Shown here: positions 48,001 through 58,431 of the stretch, piece by piece | Numbering within the stretch: position 1 is the first letter of the stretch | Layout of the letters: each line of letters opens with the position of its first letter | From: Lamellibrachia columna | Lineage: Eukaryota > Annelida > Polychaeta > Sabellida > Siboglinidae | Direction: 5' to 3' | NCBI GenBank assembly: GCA_963662155.1 | Contig: OY759261.1 | Span: 65,469,417-65,533,416, forward strand | Length of the DNA: 64,000 bases | Position numbers and translations under genes: made by a program | Notes under the pieces: generated by a model | Databases searched by the model: none | Seen by the model: the letters and a program-made list of their open reading frames with translations, nothing else | What the model was told of the DNA's origin: nothing

Positions 48001-48880
48001 TTATTTAATAGTTTGTCCTATGATTTCACCAAAACTCATCAAAAATGTGCAAAAATGAGTTAGCTAGTTGTAGTGGATACTAGGGTAGGCTTGATTTGTC
48101 ATGAAATGATACTAAAATGAAACAAGTGCTAAATCTTAATAGAGGAGGGAGCTTTAATACAGGAAGTGGCTGTTATATCGACATACAATCGATGTCTTGT
48201 ATCAGGAATTTGACGGTGGAGGCTGAGTCGGTCACTGATCAGGGAATTGAATGCATAGCGTGCATAACCTGAAAAATAGCAACAATCACTTTAAACATTC
48301 CTCTCATCATTAGGATTTCATGTAAGAATAAAAATGTTCACTAATATTAGCATAAAAAAATCTATATAGATAAAATTATATATATGCATATAATATACTC
48401 GGGTCCTGTCTAAAATGTTATAAACAGCCATCTACTATTTGATGCTTTTTATCTCCTCTAAGCCGAAGTCAATTACTTTGCCCTTGACAGTTCAATTGAA
48501 CCCCACCTTGACAACTCTGGGAATTGTAGCAACATTTTAATGTAAACTTATTTTTATTTTTCAGATATCAAATCACACTTGCCTTCGTCTCGTTTTTTCT
48601 GATCTTCGGGATTGCGAATGATTCCCAACTGACTGATGTCATCACTGTCTGCATGGTTAAAGTCCCCAAGGAAATTATCAGATTTTGCCGGAACTACTTT
48701 AATTGGATTCTGGAAAGTCCGTGCCTTAAGTTGAACATGTTTTCTGTCACTATCCCTTGGCGAGTAGATCCCGTTCAGCACAGGACTGTCTTGAAGGTGC
48801 ATGTATAGAAATATGATTGATGCCCAAATGAATGAAGTTATTATAGATCCATAACAGAAATATCGCTGGAATAATTTCAT
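36069..48880 (-). CDS. GALNT11: polypeptide N-acetylgalactosaminyltransferase 11-like, complete, 12 exons
   Basis: Exons in gene order: 48880-48583, 48268-48187, 47184-47018, 46021-45894, 45066-44822, 44297-44180, 43027-42875, 41628-41410, 39978-39874, 38094-37948, 36485-36363, 36083-36069. They sum to 1800 bases (599 residues plus stop; human GALNT11 is 608) with consistent phases. Type II Golgi enzyme transferring GalNAc from UDP-GalNAc to Ser/Thr. Short cytosolic tail and anchor ([20 protein letters not shown], close to the GALNT11 RYFCYG start), stem, and catalytic domain ([43 protein letters not shown] with the D-x-H metal site, [54 protein letters not shown]). A ricin-type lectin follows (LCVTSERG to [13 protein letters not shown] to [12 protein letters not shown]). 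The third QxW is not conserved. Intron 1 starts GC. The last exon (WTNL, stop) is inferred from phase and splice sites. In vertebrates GALNT11 acts on NOTCH1 and LRP2. Confidence 0.96.
36610..36840. mobile_element. foldback element with hammerhead-like motif (GALNT11 last intron flank)
   Basis: Within the GALNT11 intron between exons 10 and 11. 36695-36750 (TTCTGGGACGACTTAGT to CAGATGGTATGGCAAGC) reverse-complements to about 36765-36825. The left arm extends into GAAA (36661-36664) and CTGAAGA (36683-36689) on the minus strand, separated by a GGCA/TGCC stem. The right arm has lost that part. Confidence 0.7.
37121..37175. repeat. 20-bp tandem repeat, about three copies
   Basis: TTATAGACAATATACTTGG repeated three times, the last partial, in the GALNT11 intron between exons 10 and 11. 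Confidence 0.9.
37413..37863. repeat. 45-bp minisatellite, ten copies, in GALNT11 intron
   Basis: Ten units of 45 bp, each with CTTGACCGGTCCAACAGACT then GGACACTGCGCTACATAACA. Copies 5 and 6 carry CCAGTC instead of CCGGTC and copy 8 has TGTGC. Because 45 is a multiple of three, frames on both strands stay open across the array; this is not coding. Each unit contains the palindrome GACCGGTC. Confidence 0.97.
38675..39545. mobile_element. hAT-type non-autonomous element with GGAATTGGAATTG subterminal arrays
   Basis: Left end GACATGGGGTCAATTC and reversed right end GTCATGGAGTCAATTC match at 14 of 16. The flanking octamers TAAAATCA (38667-38674) and TAAAATGA (39546-39553) match at 7 of 8, as expected for an hAT target duplication. 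Both ends are packed with CAATTCCAATTCC units (38700-38830 and 39440-39530). About 870 bp, no coding frame; in the GALNT11 intron between exons 9 and 10. Confidence 0.65.
40084..40645. repeat. 46/49-bp minisatellite, about 12 copies, in GALNT11 intron
   Basis: Units GCCTCTTTGAGGACGGGGAA then TAGGTCACACTCTACAATGG GATG, with or without an extra ATG, so lengths alternate between 46 and 49 bp. Variants TAGGACACAC and GATGGGG are spread through the array. Confidence 0.95.
40646..40960 (+). mobile_element. LINE RT C-terminal fragment
   Basis: The plus frame reads [20 protein letters not shown] then FKNRLDTFW, the typical carboxy end of CR1/jockey-type RT proteins (NxWNxLPExxVxAxSVxxFKxRLDxFW). It continues with [20 protein letters not shown] to a stop at about 40933. 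Directly abuts the minisatellite; antisense in the GALNT11 intron between exons 8 and 9. Confidence 0.65.
42050..42425. repeat. 64-bp tandem repeat, about six copies, in GALNT11 intron
   Basis: GAACATTT recurs at about 42062, 42126, 42190, 42254, 42318 and 42382. Units contain AAACCCATTAGATCCTAGAA then TATTTCGATAAGGGGAGATG. The inner copies are almost identical; the outer two are diverged. Confidence 0.95.
43740..44080. repeat. 26-bp minisatellite, about 13 copies, in GALNT11 intron
   Basis: CATCTGACTATGTGACCTTG plus TTCTTC, repeated, with GTGACC, GCGACC and GAGACC variants. Confidence 0.96.
46108..46418. mobile_element. MITE-like element, copy 1 (GALNT11 intron)
   Basis: Begins CCATATTCGGCCTACTAAGC and ends with a degraded inverse (GTTAGGTAGAATACGATTTA TGG). 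The interior (GGATCCATAATC, TTTGACTAGTGCGGAACAAC, CACCATCTGGTGTTAAACAG, TTTTCAGTTGTTCTACACTA) matches 61728-61990 in reverse orientation. No frame. Superfamily unknown. Confidence 0.7.
47575..47888. repeat. 78-bp tandem repeat, four copies in alternating types
   Basis: Units start at about 47578, 47656, 47734 and 47812. Copies 1 and 3 have GTCAATG and TTTGCTAAAA; copies 2 and 4 have GTCAGTG and TTTGTTAAAA. In the GALNT11 intron between exons 2 and 3. Confidence 0.95.
48571..48582 (-). other. GC-type splice donor of GALNT11 intron 1
   Basis: On the minus strand exon 1 ends GACGAAG and the intron begins GCAAGTG. Only this boundary gives phase 1 and restores the Gly codon with GT at the next exon. 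AAG then GCAAGT is the classical consensus for the rare GC-AG introns. Confidence 0.88.
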
Positions 48881-49320
48881 GTTTTCGGTTGCTTTATGAA
48901 TGACTGTTCAATCTGAACATTTCTACAGCTTCTTTATTTTTTGTGTGTCCAATTCCTTTCATGATTTATGAAATATGACATGCTTCCTCAATGTCATAAT
49001 GCTCCCTACAACAAACAGATAGAGTATCGGACTTAATGGAAACATAATACAATTTTAATTGGTTAACTGCTATGGAACTATAATTAACATAATAATTAAT
49101 TTATAATTAAAATGCCATGTCTTTGATCTTTTCAATCTCAAAAGTACATATAAATTAGCAATGCTTTAACCTTTTTTTACCGTAGTATATTTACCACCAG
49201 AAACTTTACAAAATGGGAATTTGAACAAAACTTGCTTAAATGGCTTGCTTTCATTATTTGTCCATCGACACCGTCTTTTTTAATTCAAGGACTGATGGAT
49301 CTACGGAACAGTGTGACACT
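48881..49320. other. GALNT11 upstream region
   Basis: Region 5' of the GALNT11 start codon on the minus strand; presumably leader and promoter. No CpG cluster or clear TATA element could be assigned. Confidence 0.35.
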
Positions 49321-49435
49321 GATTTATTAGTAATTATGTTATAATTACTAATAACATCTTGGTTGATTAAAAGTAATATCCATAAAAATGTGTTACTAGA
49401 TCGTATTTTTCATTTAAAATTTTTTTTTAACATGT

Positions 49436-49640
49436 GTCATCATGACGAAGTAACCAACAAAGTCCTGCTCTGGAAGCCCGATGGCCCTCGGAGAAGAGGT
49501 CGACCGACAATAACTCTGCAAAACATACTACAGAAAGACACGAACCTCAGCGGGACAATGAATAACTGAAATGACTGGAAGGAAATCATCCTGTCACCAC
49601 ATTAAGTGGACGACATAAGTAACATATACAGTTTAGCAAT
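49436..49640 (+). mobile_element. LINE C-terminal tail fragment
   Basis: Frame HHDEVTNKVLLWKPDGPRRR GRPTITLQNILQKDT, then after a stop DWKEIILSP. This is the familiar GxRxRGRPxxTWxxxLxxD...W...I C-terminal tail of RTE-like LINE reverse transcriptases; compare [10 protein letters not shown] in the 17.3-kb element. Only the last 60 or so codons remain. A perfect 14-bp hairpin precedes it (49324-49354). Confidence 0.75.
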
Positions 49641-49644
49641 AAAA

Positions 49645-50935
49645 TAAAACAAGTCAGTTTTATGACATAATAAAGATCGTTTTATGGCAATTGTCGATGG
49701 TAAACGGACTTAACCCCTCGGACAAACACCCCTCTGGATAAAACCCCCTCCAGACATAACCCCCCTGGATAAACCCCCTCCTGACAAAAAAAAACCCTGA
49801 CATTAATACATGTACAGACATGACCCCAATTATTAAGACCAGTTATTAACCTTGGTAGGTTCAAAATAGTTCTAGCCCATGGGCCATGTCTACCAGAATT
49901 TCCGTTGATCTACCAGACTATGAGACAGGAGGAGCAGGACGGGCTACTGATAAATCTAGGTCACAGGTGGTCTAATTGTCAGTGAAGTCCAGTGCCTGGG
50001 AATATATCACTGGCCTTTTTGAGGTGCCAGGTTGTAATAGATCAATTGTTAACAATTAACTACATCAAAAACATGTTGCCTGCATGTTTGACTTCAACCA
50101 GACAATCCAATAAACAGCCTCCTCCGAGCCATCTGTTGTTGTTATTGGCCTGTGCAATGAACCGACATGGTAGTTACATTGTTGCCATTGGCGAGGCACT
50201 TCCCAGCACACAAATCCACTTGTGTTAATTCTAGGAAAGAAGTTTTTGTCAATGATATTTAGCAGTGTGACATTTATGTAACTGAAGAATATCGCTGCAC
50301 TGGAGTAGTACAATTAAAAGATATATAATTATGTGAGATTATCTATCATAGAGTTAATATTAATAATAGTGTAGTCTTTAATGCAATGAATTTACATTTA
50401 TTTACTCCTAAATGTAATATTGCTTATACTAAAGGCATTGCATCATTAAAAACAAAGGGACTGACTGTTTTATATTTTAATAACTTTACTAATGTATTTT
50501 ATGTTTGTAATTATCTAGAGTAACTTAGAGGATCCTTACCATAATGAAGTGATATATATTAATGTAAACCCCTGTTAGTCATACAGCATTTAGGAATAGT
50601 AGCATTTTAATTAATGGTGCAATCCCGAATGTAATCTGGTGCCAAATTATTTTAACGTATAACTTAAACTGTGTAACAATTAGCATAAGTGGACAAAGCT
50701 GGTGAATATTAATTTGGCTATCACGTGGCTAAACTGCATAAAAATTAATGTGCAACTTATATTGTGTAAAAATTATATCAAGTTAAAAATATTTCAAGCT
50801 AACAATTTTAAAGTTAAAAATATAAGTAAATGCACCAATAAGCTTATAATGCAAATAAGCTTAAAATGCAAATAATTAAGTATACACCTGTATATATATA
50901 TAAATGGTATATAAAATCCCCATTGTGCACAATAC
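49645..50935. other. intergenic, nothing recognised
   Basis: Includes a C-rich degenerate repeat at about 49710-49800 (ACCCCCTCC and GACAAAC units) and otherwise AT-rich unique sequence. Confidence 0.5.
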
Positions 50936-50936
50936 A

Positions 50937-52550
50937 GTGCCCGTCTAGACCACATGGGTCCACTAACAACATTTACACAACACAGTGCTCTTGCCTGTCT
51001 AGACCACATGGGTCCACCAACAACATTTACACAACACAGCACTCTTGCCCGTCTACACCACATGGGTCCACTAACAACATTTACACAACACAGTGCTCTT
51101 GCCCGTCTAGACCACATGGGTCTACTAACAACATTTACACAACACAGTACTCTTGCCTGTCTAGACCACATGGGTCTACTAACAACATTTACACAACACA
51201 GTGCTCTTGCCTGTCTAGACCACATGGGTCTACTAACAACATTTACACAACACAGTACTCTTGCCTGTCTAGACCACATGGGTCTACTAACAACATTTAC
51301 ACAACACAGTGCTCTTGCCTGTCTAGACCATATGGGTCTACTAACAACATTTACACAACACAGTGTTCTTGCCTGTCTAGACCACAAGGGTCCACCAACA
51401 ACATTTACACAACACAGTGCTCTTGCCTGTCTAGACCACATGGGTCCACCAACAACATGTACACAACACAGTGCTCTTGCCTGTCTAGACCACATGGGTC
51501 CACTAACAACATTTACACAACACAGCACTCTTGCCTGTCTAGACCACATGGGTCCACCAACAACATTTACACAACACAGTGCTCTTGTCTGTCTAGACCA
51601 CATGGGTCCACCAACAACATTTACACAACACAGTGCTCTTGTCTGTCTAGACCACATGGGTCCACCAACAACATTTACACAACACAGTACTCTTGCCTGT
51701 CTAGACCACATGGGTCCACTAACAACATTTACACAACACAGTGTTCTTGCCTGTCTAGACCACAAGGGTCCACCAACAACATTTATACAACACAGTGCTC
51801 TTGCCTGTCTAGACCACATGGGACCACCAACAACATTTACACAACACAGCACTCTTGCCTGTCTAGACCACATGGGTCCACCAACAACATTTACACAACA
51901 CAGTGCTCTTGTCTGTCTAGACCACATGGGTCCACGAACAACATTTACACAACACAGTGCTCTTGTCTGTCTAGACCACATGGGTCCACCAACAACATTT
52001 ACACAACACAGTGCTCTTGTCTGTCTAGACCACATGGGTCCACCAACAACATTTACACAACACAGCACTCTTGCCTGTCTAGACCACATGGGTCCACTAA
52101 CAACATTTACACAACACAGTGCTCTTGCCTGTCTAGACCACATGGGTCTACTAACAACATTTACACAACACAGCACTCTTGCCTGTCTAGACCACATGGG
52201 TCCACTAACAACATTTACACAACACAGTGCTCTTGCCTGTCTAGACCACATGGGTCCACCAACAACATTTACACAACACAGCACTCTTGCCTGTCTAGAC
52301 CACATGGGTCCACTAACAACATTTACACAACACAGTGCTCTTGCCTGTCTAGACCACATGGGTCCACCAACAACATTTACACAACACAGTGCTCTTGCCT
52401 GTCTAGACCACATGGGTCCATCAACAACATGTATACAACACAGTGCTCTTGCCTGTCTAGACCACATGGGTCTACTAACATTTACCCAACACAGCACTCT
52501 TGCCTGTCTAGACCACATGGGTCTACTAACAACATTTACACAACACAGCA
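50937..52550. repeat. 54-bp minisatellite, about 30 copies
   Basis: Unit GTCTAGACCACATGGGTCCA, CTAACAACATTTACACAACA, CAGTGCTCTTGCCT (54 bp). Variation sits at a few positions: CCACTAAC / CTACTAAC / CCACCAAC and GTGCTC / GTACTC / GCACTC / GTTCTC. One late copy has lost AAC. Because 54 is a multiple of three and the unit lacks stops in several frames, open frames of 558 to 608 codons appear on both strands; they are by-products. Each unit holds the palindrome GTCTAGAC. Confidence 0.98.
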
Positions 52551-53900
52551 CGCAGACGGATGGTTCGGACCACTTTGCTGAAAACCGCGTCGCTATTGAA
52601 ATCAGTAATGGTCGATTCAACCCACGCTAGTAGCGGAATTCTAAGCGACGGAAGTGTAAGAACAGTCGTTTCGGCCCACAGTCGATTTGATAAAAAATAT
52701 GATTGCACACAAAAATATACGTACACACTAATAAAATAATATATATCGGTAATTATTATAGAGCAATATCCATAAAATAACGGACATGAATTTAAGATTA
52801 TCAATCGACCAGCTACTATCATCAAATGATGTAATTTGATGATTAAACCAACTGACTGCCTTATGTCAAGTTTAAACTTGTTTTTGCATCTTCATCTGTA
52901 TATATATGTTTATGTTTAATAAAAAGCATTTAATTCTTAACGCATCTGTACGTTTTTCAAGATTCGAAAACACTAACTGCAAAAAATCAAGTCGGAAATA
53001 ATTAACGTAATATGGTCCACGGACTACATGTTCCAGTTAGAATATGAGTTGATAGTCATTTCGGTCCATGGATTCGGTCCATGCGAGCCTGTTATGGGCC
53101 GAAACATCCAACACCCCCATGGAGGGCAAGAGATGACCAGGCCGCCAGAGAAACAACTGGCTAGACAGTATACGACAATGGACACATCAAGACCTACTGA
53201 CCCTGCTACACTGGGGAGGACTGTATACGAATGCCACCCCAACTCTACGATTATCCCGGTCAAGGGATGAAGGTGAAGGTGCCCACAACAAGGCACCAGG
53301 TCCAAGAGTCTGACAAACTGTCAAAAGTGTGGCCTGCCACAAATTACAAAGTGACGTCTAAGTTTAAGAACGAATACGCCCTAAGCCTAAGCCAAGGCTA
53401 AGCTTTGGCTAATGCTAAGCCTTATGTCATGACTTAGGCTTAGCCTAAGGCTAAGACTAGGGCCAGGCTAGGCTAAGCCTGAGTCTAAGAACTATTGCCA
53501 TTGGCATTGCAACAGAGTCGATACAGAGACAAAGTTGTAAACAAATTCTTCATGAAGCGCTAGGCAATATTGTTCTTGGCAAATCTAATGGGTAATGGGC
53601 AAAGGGCCCTGAACCTGGGACTAAACCCATGATTTTGCATAACCATAACTTAAGACCAGTATTGGCACTAACTCCAAGTGACTAAGTGACGTCGAAGTCT
53701 AACTAAGTCTAAGTCTAAGAGTTATATTATCGCTCACATATTTTACCTAGTCCTATATCCTTTCAAAATACTTATCCTCACCGCTTTCATGCGCGTAACT
53801 AATTGTATCACATCTACTTATTACCATGACGTATTTAATTAATGTTACCATAAAGTTATTGTGTCATTTCACGCTAAATGTTATCAAGATAGAAGTGTGT
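52551..53900. other. intergenic with a GCCTAAG-rich degenerate array
   Basis: 53376-53500 is packed with AGCCTAAG, GGCTAAG and their complements CTTAGGCT, without a fixed period. 53031-53073 shares about 40 bp with 56055-56097 (CCAGTTAGAATA, ATAGTCATTTC, GTCCATG). An 80-codon frame at 53028-53270 is not recognised. Confidence 0.5.
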
Positions 53901-53904
53901 CAAA

Positions 53905-54240
53905 CGGTGGCGCCACACCTTGAATAACGTAAATAGTGGCGAAAATAGTGGCGCCACTGGGTAGGACATAAGCGAGTTAATAAACTTTGTTGAGCGCGTA
54001 GGCGGCCTTCTGAACTGTCACCTCTACAAATTGGCCGATACCTCGTGTGAGCCGCGCGGTAAGTAGCACAGTGTTTTTTTGTTGTTTACGTGCTAATTTT
54101 TACCCCTTTATGGAAAATACGTGCTTCTATACATGCATTGTATCATGCAGTAAAATGCACATATGACTAAACCAACTGCATCAAACATACTTGTTGGCGT
54201 TCTTCATATATTTACGTTTTCGTTGGCGCCAACTTTCCCT
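53905..54240. promoter_or_regulatory. CpG-richer patch with GGCGCC palindromes, candidate promoter
   Basis: Two perfect GTGGCGCCAC palindromes (53907-53916 and 53948-53957, 41 bp apart) and a 12-bp GTTGGCGCCAAC palindrome (54222-54233) containing TTGGCGCC, an E2F-like core. A good donor (GCGCG then GTAAGT at 54059) could end an untranslated first exon on the plus strand. No coding exon follows within 1 kb. Confidence 0.3.
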
Positions 54241-55575
54241 GACAGATGTCAAAAAGTGAAGTTGCGTTGCCACGATGATGACAACGGTACGGCCATTTGT
54301 ATAACTTCGCGTTCTTTTTTTAGTTTTATTTGCACCAAGCGCAATACTGAATAGGGTACGTGTTGCCTTTTCCAAAAACAATTTTTTAACTTTTAAAACA
54401 CTTAATATCGGTGTCACAGTCAGTGTTATTAACTTGTGAAAAGTAACCTGATGTAATTGTGTTAAAATGAGTCTTGACGTGTTTAGGATATAACACAAGT
54501 GTCAGTGGTCTGCTTAAATGAAATAGAAAAGGATTAAGTTCTACAGATGCCATATGGCCAGGGTGATAACTGTATTTTGAACTCTGATTTGATTCGGATG
54601 AAGACATCGTTACACAAACATTTCAACATTTGTTAGGTACTTCAAAGAAAAATTAGATATGATATAACATTGGAAACTGATTTAAACGAAAGATGACATG
54701 TAAAGGAACCAAAAATATATCATTATTAGATCCAAAGATATTGCGATTTTAATATGGTAAAAATAAAAAAATTAATTTAATCTCGGGTACAGGCAAAATA
54801 ATCTTTCGTGTACAGGCAAAATAAAGCTTTCTTTCAGTAAAACATTTAAATAAAAAGCCACATTTCCCATGATTATGAAGATATTTGTATAATTTTGGCA
54901 GAGCATGGGCTTTCTTTCCCTGCCAAATATTTAAAGGACACCAAAATATTCTTGCATGGTGACTATGGTGAAATAATTGTTGGTGAAATATATGCTAATT
55001 GTTGGTGAAATATATGCTAATTGGTGTTCCATATAGTGCTAAAAAAGGTTTGTGAAGAAAACAATACCATTGCATAAATGTAACACAATTTATTATATAT
55101 TCTGAAATTTTTTAATTTCTACATGTACATATATGCAGGTTCAGTACAGCAATATTTATAATTCATTCACTACTTCATAAAATAATGTCGGCTTTACATT
55201 GTGTAATTCAACATGATGTAATGTTTATAAATTTTTTTTTACAGTATTTCACTGTTGAATCCGACATTTCTTGTGTTGAATGGATGACTAGTGCAAGATG
55301 TTACATTATTCCTTCTGGGAGCCAAGTGCATGACGATTGTTCCCAGTACACTGTATGCTGGGTGTAGCAATGTTCATAGTTAACTGTTTCATAAATCCAT
55401 GCCGGTGAAGTGTGTCAGTGTTCACAGTACACCGTATGTTGGATGTAGCAATATTCACAGTTAACTGTCTCATATTTCCTGGAATAAAAACAGTCCTGTA
55501 TCATATATATGCAGCCTACATCTCAACCAATAAAGTATATATTTAAAAAATAATATGTTAGGTTAATATTATAAT
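54241..55575. other. intergenic, two short tandem duplications
   Basis: GTTGGTGAAATATATGCTAA is repeated at about 54978-55022. A roughly 75-bp block (GTACACTGTATGCTGGGTGT then AGCAATGTTCATAGTTAACT) is duplicated with changes at 55340-55475. No gene recognised. Confidence 0.6.
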
Positions 55576-55576
55576 G

Positions 55577-55652
55577 TTACTAATATATATATATATATAT
55601 ATAAATTTATATATATATATAAATTTATATATATATATATATATATATATAT
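55577..55652. repeat. TA microsatellite with AAATTTA interruptions
   Basis: TA runs separated by two regularly spaced AAATTTA blocks. Confidence 0.95.
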
Positions 55653-55859
55653 GCATAATGTGCTTCGCATGCCATGTGAAGCCCCAGCACAACTGGTCAT
55701 AGACCAATATTTCACACCCGCTGATGTTACTGGCTGGCGAGGGCGACCATGAACAGCATTCCCAACTAGACTGGCTGAGTTTGCATAACTGAAATCAACG
55801 GAAGAACTTCAGCCAGAACATCTTGAAAGCCGCACATGCCAAACTGTCCCCACAGTTGC

Positions 55860-57348
55860 AATATATATATATATATGTGTATACACATATATATATATAT
55901 ATATAATTTTATTTTTAATTATTTAACAAGGACTACACTAACAGTGCTAAGTTTGTTAACAATAATTTCTCAAAATTTTACATTGTATATCTAGTTGTCT
56001 GTAAGTAAAATTGGGCATATATATATTATATATATATACAGTGTACAGTGTACACTTTCCAGTTAGAATACGAGTCAATAGTCATTTCAGTCCATGAGAG
56101 CGTTGACCCAGTCTGCCGCTGTACGTCGGAAAGGAACGGAAACAGCCGACAATACAGGATGTAAAACAAAAGGAGACCCTTTGTGCCGAGAATCGGCGCA
56201 ACTAAGCTGACACAATTTTTGGGCACGCCGCACGAGCCACTCAGTGGATTTTTTTGAAGTGCCTACATTTGTACAAGCATGGTAAAAATATGAAAGATAA
56301 AATGGCAATATTACTGACCTCCATAATAAAAAAAAATTCCCACTTTTTGGCATCCGGTTTACCAATTGTCCTTCTAATTCTCATTTTGTTTCACAATCTG
56401 CACCAATATATCTACATTTTCAGCAAATTTCAGATACACAGCTTGAAAACTTCTGAAGTTAGATGCACATGAAAACAAAAAATAATGGGTATGATCTTGT
56501 TCACATTATACTATTATATTATTACAGAGACAATTTGCATGTAAATGCTTAGTTCTTTTGTACAGGTGCTAAAATATAGCCACCTAGTCATTGGTTAAAA
56601 TTTAAGTAAATTCTGAGACGTCAATGTTTTGAGAATTTGTTGATTTCACATGGAATGACCCAGGTACATATAATTTAGAACTGTATTCAGAAGTTTTTTT
56701 GACAACAGTACATAATTTTCTTACTAGAGATGGAATAGGTAGTACGATCAGTGATAGGATTTGAAATTGTGTTGTAATTTATTAAAAAAAAATACAAAAT
56801 GTGGCTATTTTTAAATATTATTTCTACATGAAGCCATTTGAATAGGGAATCCAAATATGGTGCGTTGTGCACAGGCATTGTACTTGCCTTTTATATAAAA
56901 AATAAATTGGAATTTTAGCTCAGTGGCCACATAGCATTTTTAGCTGCTAAATATAGGTAATTTTTCACTATGTACCAACTTTGGAGATCAGTATCTCATA
57001 AATTAAGCTAGATAGAAACTTCAGACTTCTCACATACCTAGATATGTAGGTGTGTTATTGACCCAAATGCAATTCATTTGTGTTCTAAAATGTTTTGTTG
57101 AAATATGGGTCTAAAATCACTCGGCTCAATTTTGCACATAAAAACACAACTTCAGTGGCAGATTATTGGAGAACTAATATACAGATGTGGAACTGTAGTA
57201 TGTCTGTTACTATCTACATATACTAAGTATGCCAAATATCAAAAAACAAATAGTTTTTGAGTTATTGGTATTTTAAGTAGAAGAAATCTTTATGATTTCC
57301 GAAAATTTGCAAAAATGACAGGATCCGCCAAATTTGAAATGGTCAACA

Positions 57349-57350
<2 letters not shown>
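55860..57350. other. intergenic AT-rich region
   Basis: Contains a TA/TG tract at 55860-55905 and a further TA tract near 56017-56036. No supported exon; open stretches at 56026-56365 do not resemble a known family. Confidence 0.5.

Positions 57351-57351
<1 letters not shown>

Positions 57352-57422
<71 letters not shown>
57352..57422. repeat. TA dinucleotide microsatellite
   Basis: About 35 TA units. Confidence 0.97.
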
Positions 57423-57427
<5 letters not shown>

Positions 57428-57589
57428 GTCATGATGCTCAATTTTCCATGACCACTGGTATCTTGTAACTGTTCCATTGTGCTCTCTCCATGCCAGGCTG
57501 CTAGACCATCAAAGATTTTAATTTCTTGCTGACCTCAGCTCTTTCCTCAATCTTTCCCGTTTTTACTTTTTTATTTTAGCCTCAACCAT

Positions 57590-58431
57590 CAGGGCTCTAC
57601 GCTAACTCCTAGAAGGCACTTGTCCTGTAGGACAAGTAGCGAGTCATGTTAACTTGTCCCACCAAAACTATACCTGTCTCACCTGAAAACTACAAAAGCA
57701 GTGAATTGCTGTCATGATATAACCCACACCTGGATGTATATAATATCCAGGATGATGTTTCTAACAAACGTGTCTTAATACATTTTCTGAGTGTAGAAAT
57801 AAAATAACTCTAAGAAACAAGATAGCGTTTGCCAACTTTTATTGTGTTAAAAAGTAATTCTGCAAATTCTGACTGAAAGGAAATGACTGAATTACAGTGC
57901 AAACTTAGACGGTGCTTAGTAATATAAATACATGTATGCTTAACTTTTGCCATTGCACCGAAGCCCAGTGGCGTTAGGCCGTTGCACTGGCATTTGTTAC
58001 GATCGCATTCTGTTTCTGACAGATTCAAATTTGTGTTCCCGTGTAGCAATAATGTTAAAAATTCAAAACATAAAACGGGCATATATGTCAGAAGTGTGGC
58101 TATGTAAGGGGGCATTTAAATGAGGAACGGTGACAGTGAGTAAGCTAGTTTCTAAAATACTATATGTGCCACCTGGTGATTATATTGGCAGTAGTCGCAT
58201 TGCGGAAAGAAAGCGGTGATACGTGCGATATCGAACAAAATAATAGATTCCATTAAACGTTATTTATTTTGGGTGTCAACAAGTCAAAACCGTTCAGTCT
58301 TTTTATTAAAATGAATAGTACGTTTATATTTAAACTTTATGAACTTGTCCGGTGGGACAATTGTCCAGGGTTATGTACTTGTCCTATACTGGTAGCTACT
58401 TGTCCTGGACAAGCGTTCATGTCGAGCCCTG
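57590..58431. mobile_element. hAT-type non-autonomous element, CAGGGCTC termini
   Basis: Left end CAGGGCTCTACGCTAACTCC; reversed right end CAGGGCTCGACATGAACGC. ACTTGTCC and its variants recur just inside both ends (57619-57665 and 58341-58412), as subterminal motifs do in hAT elements. The flanking octamers TCAACCAT and TTAATTGG agree only partly. 842 bp; no transposase frame. Confidence 0.7.

Noticed and set aside
50794..52630. Three open frames of 558 to 608 codons on both strands
   Set aside because: Created entirely by the 54-bp minisatellite, whose length is divisible by three; the proteins are pure 18-residue repeats with no domain or start context.
53028..53270. 80-codon plus-strand frame starting MFQLEYELIVIS
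   Set aside because: No recognised domain; its start overlaps a repeat shared with 56.06 kb.
56026..56365. Minus-strand frames of 66 and 92 codons
   Set aside because: Overlapping frames without homology or splice context; the region shares a 40-bp repeat with 53.03 kb.
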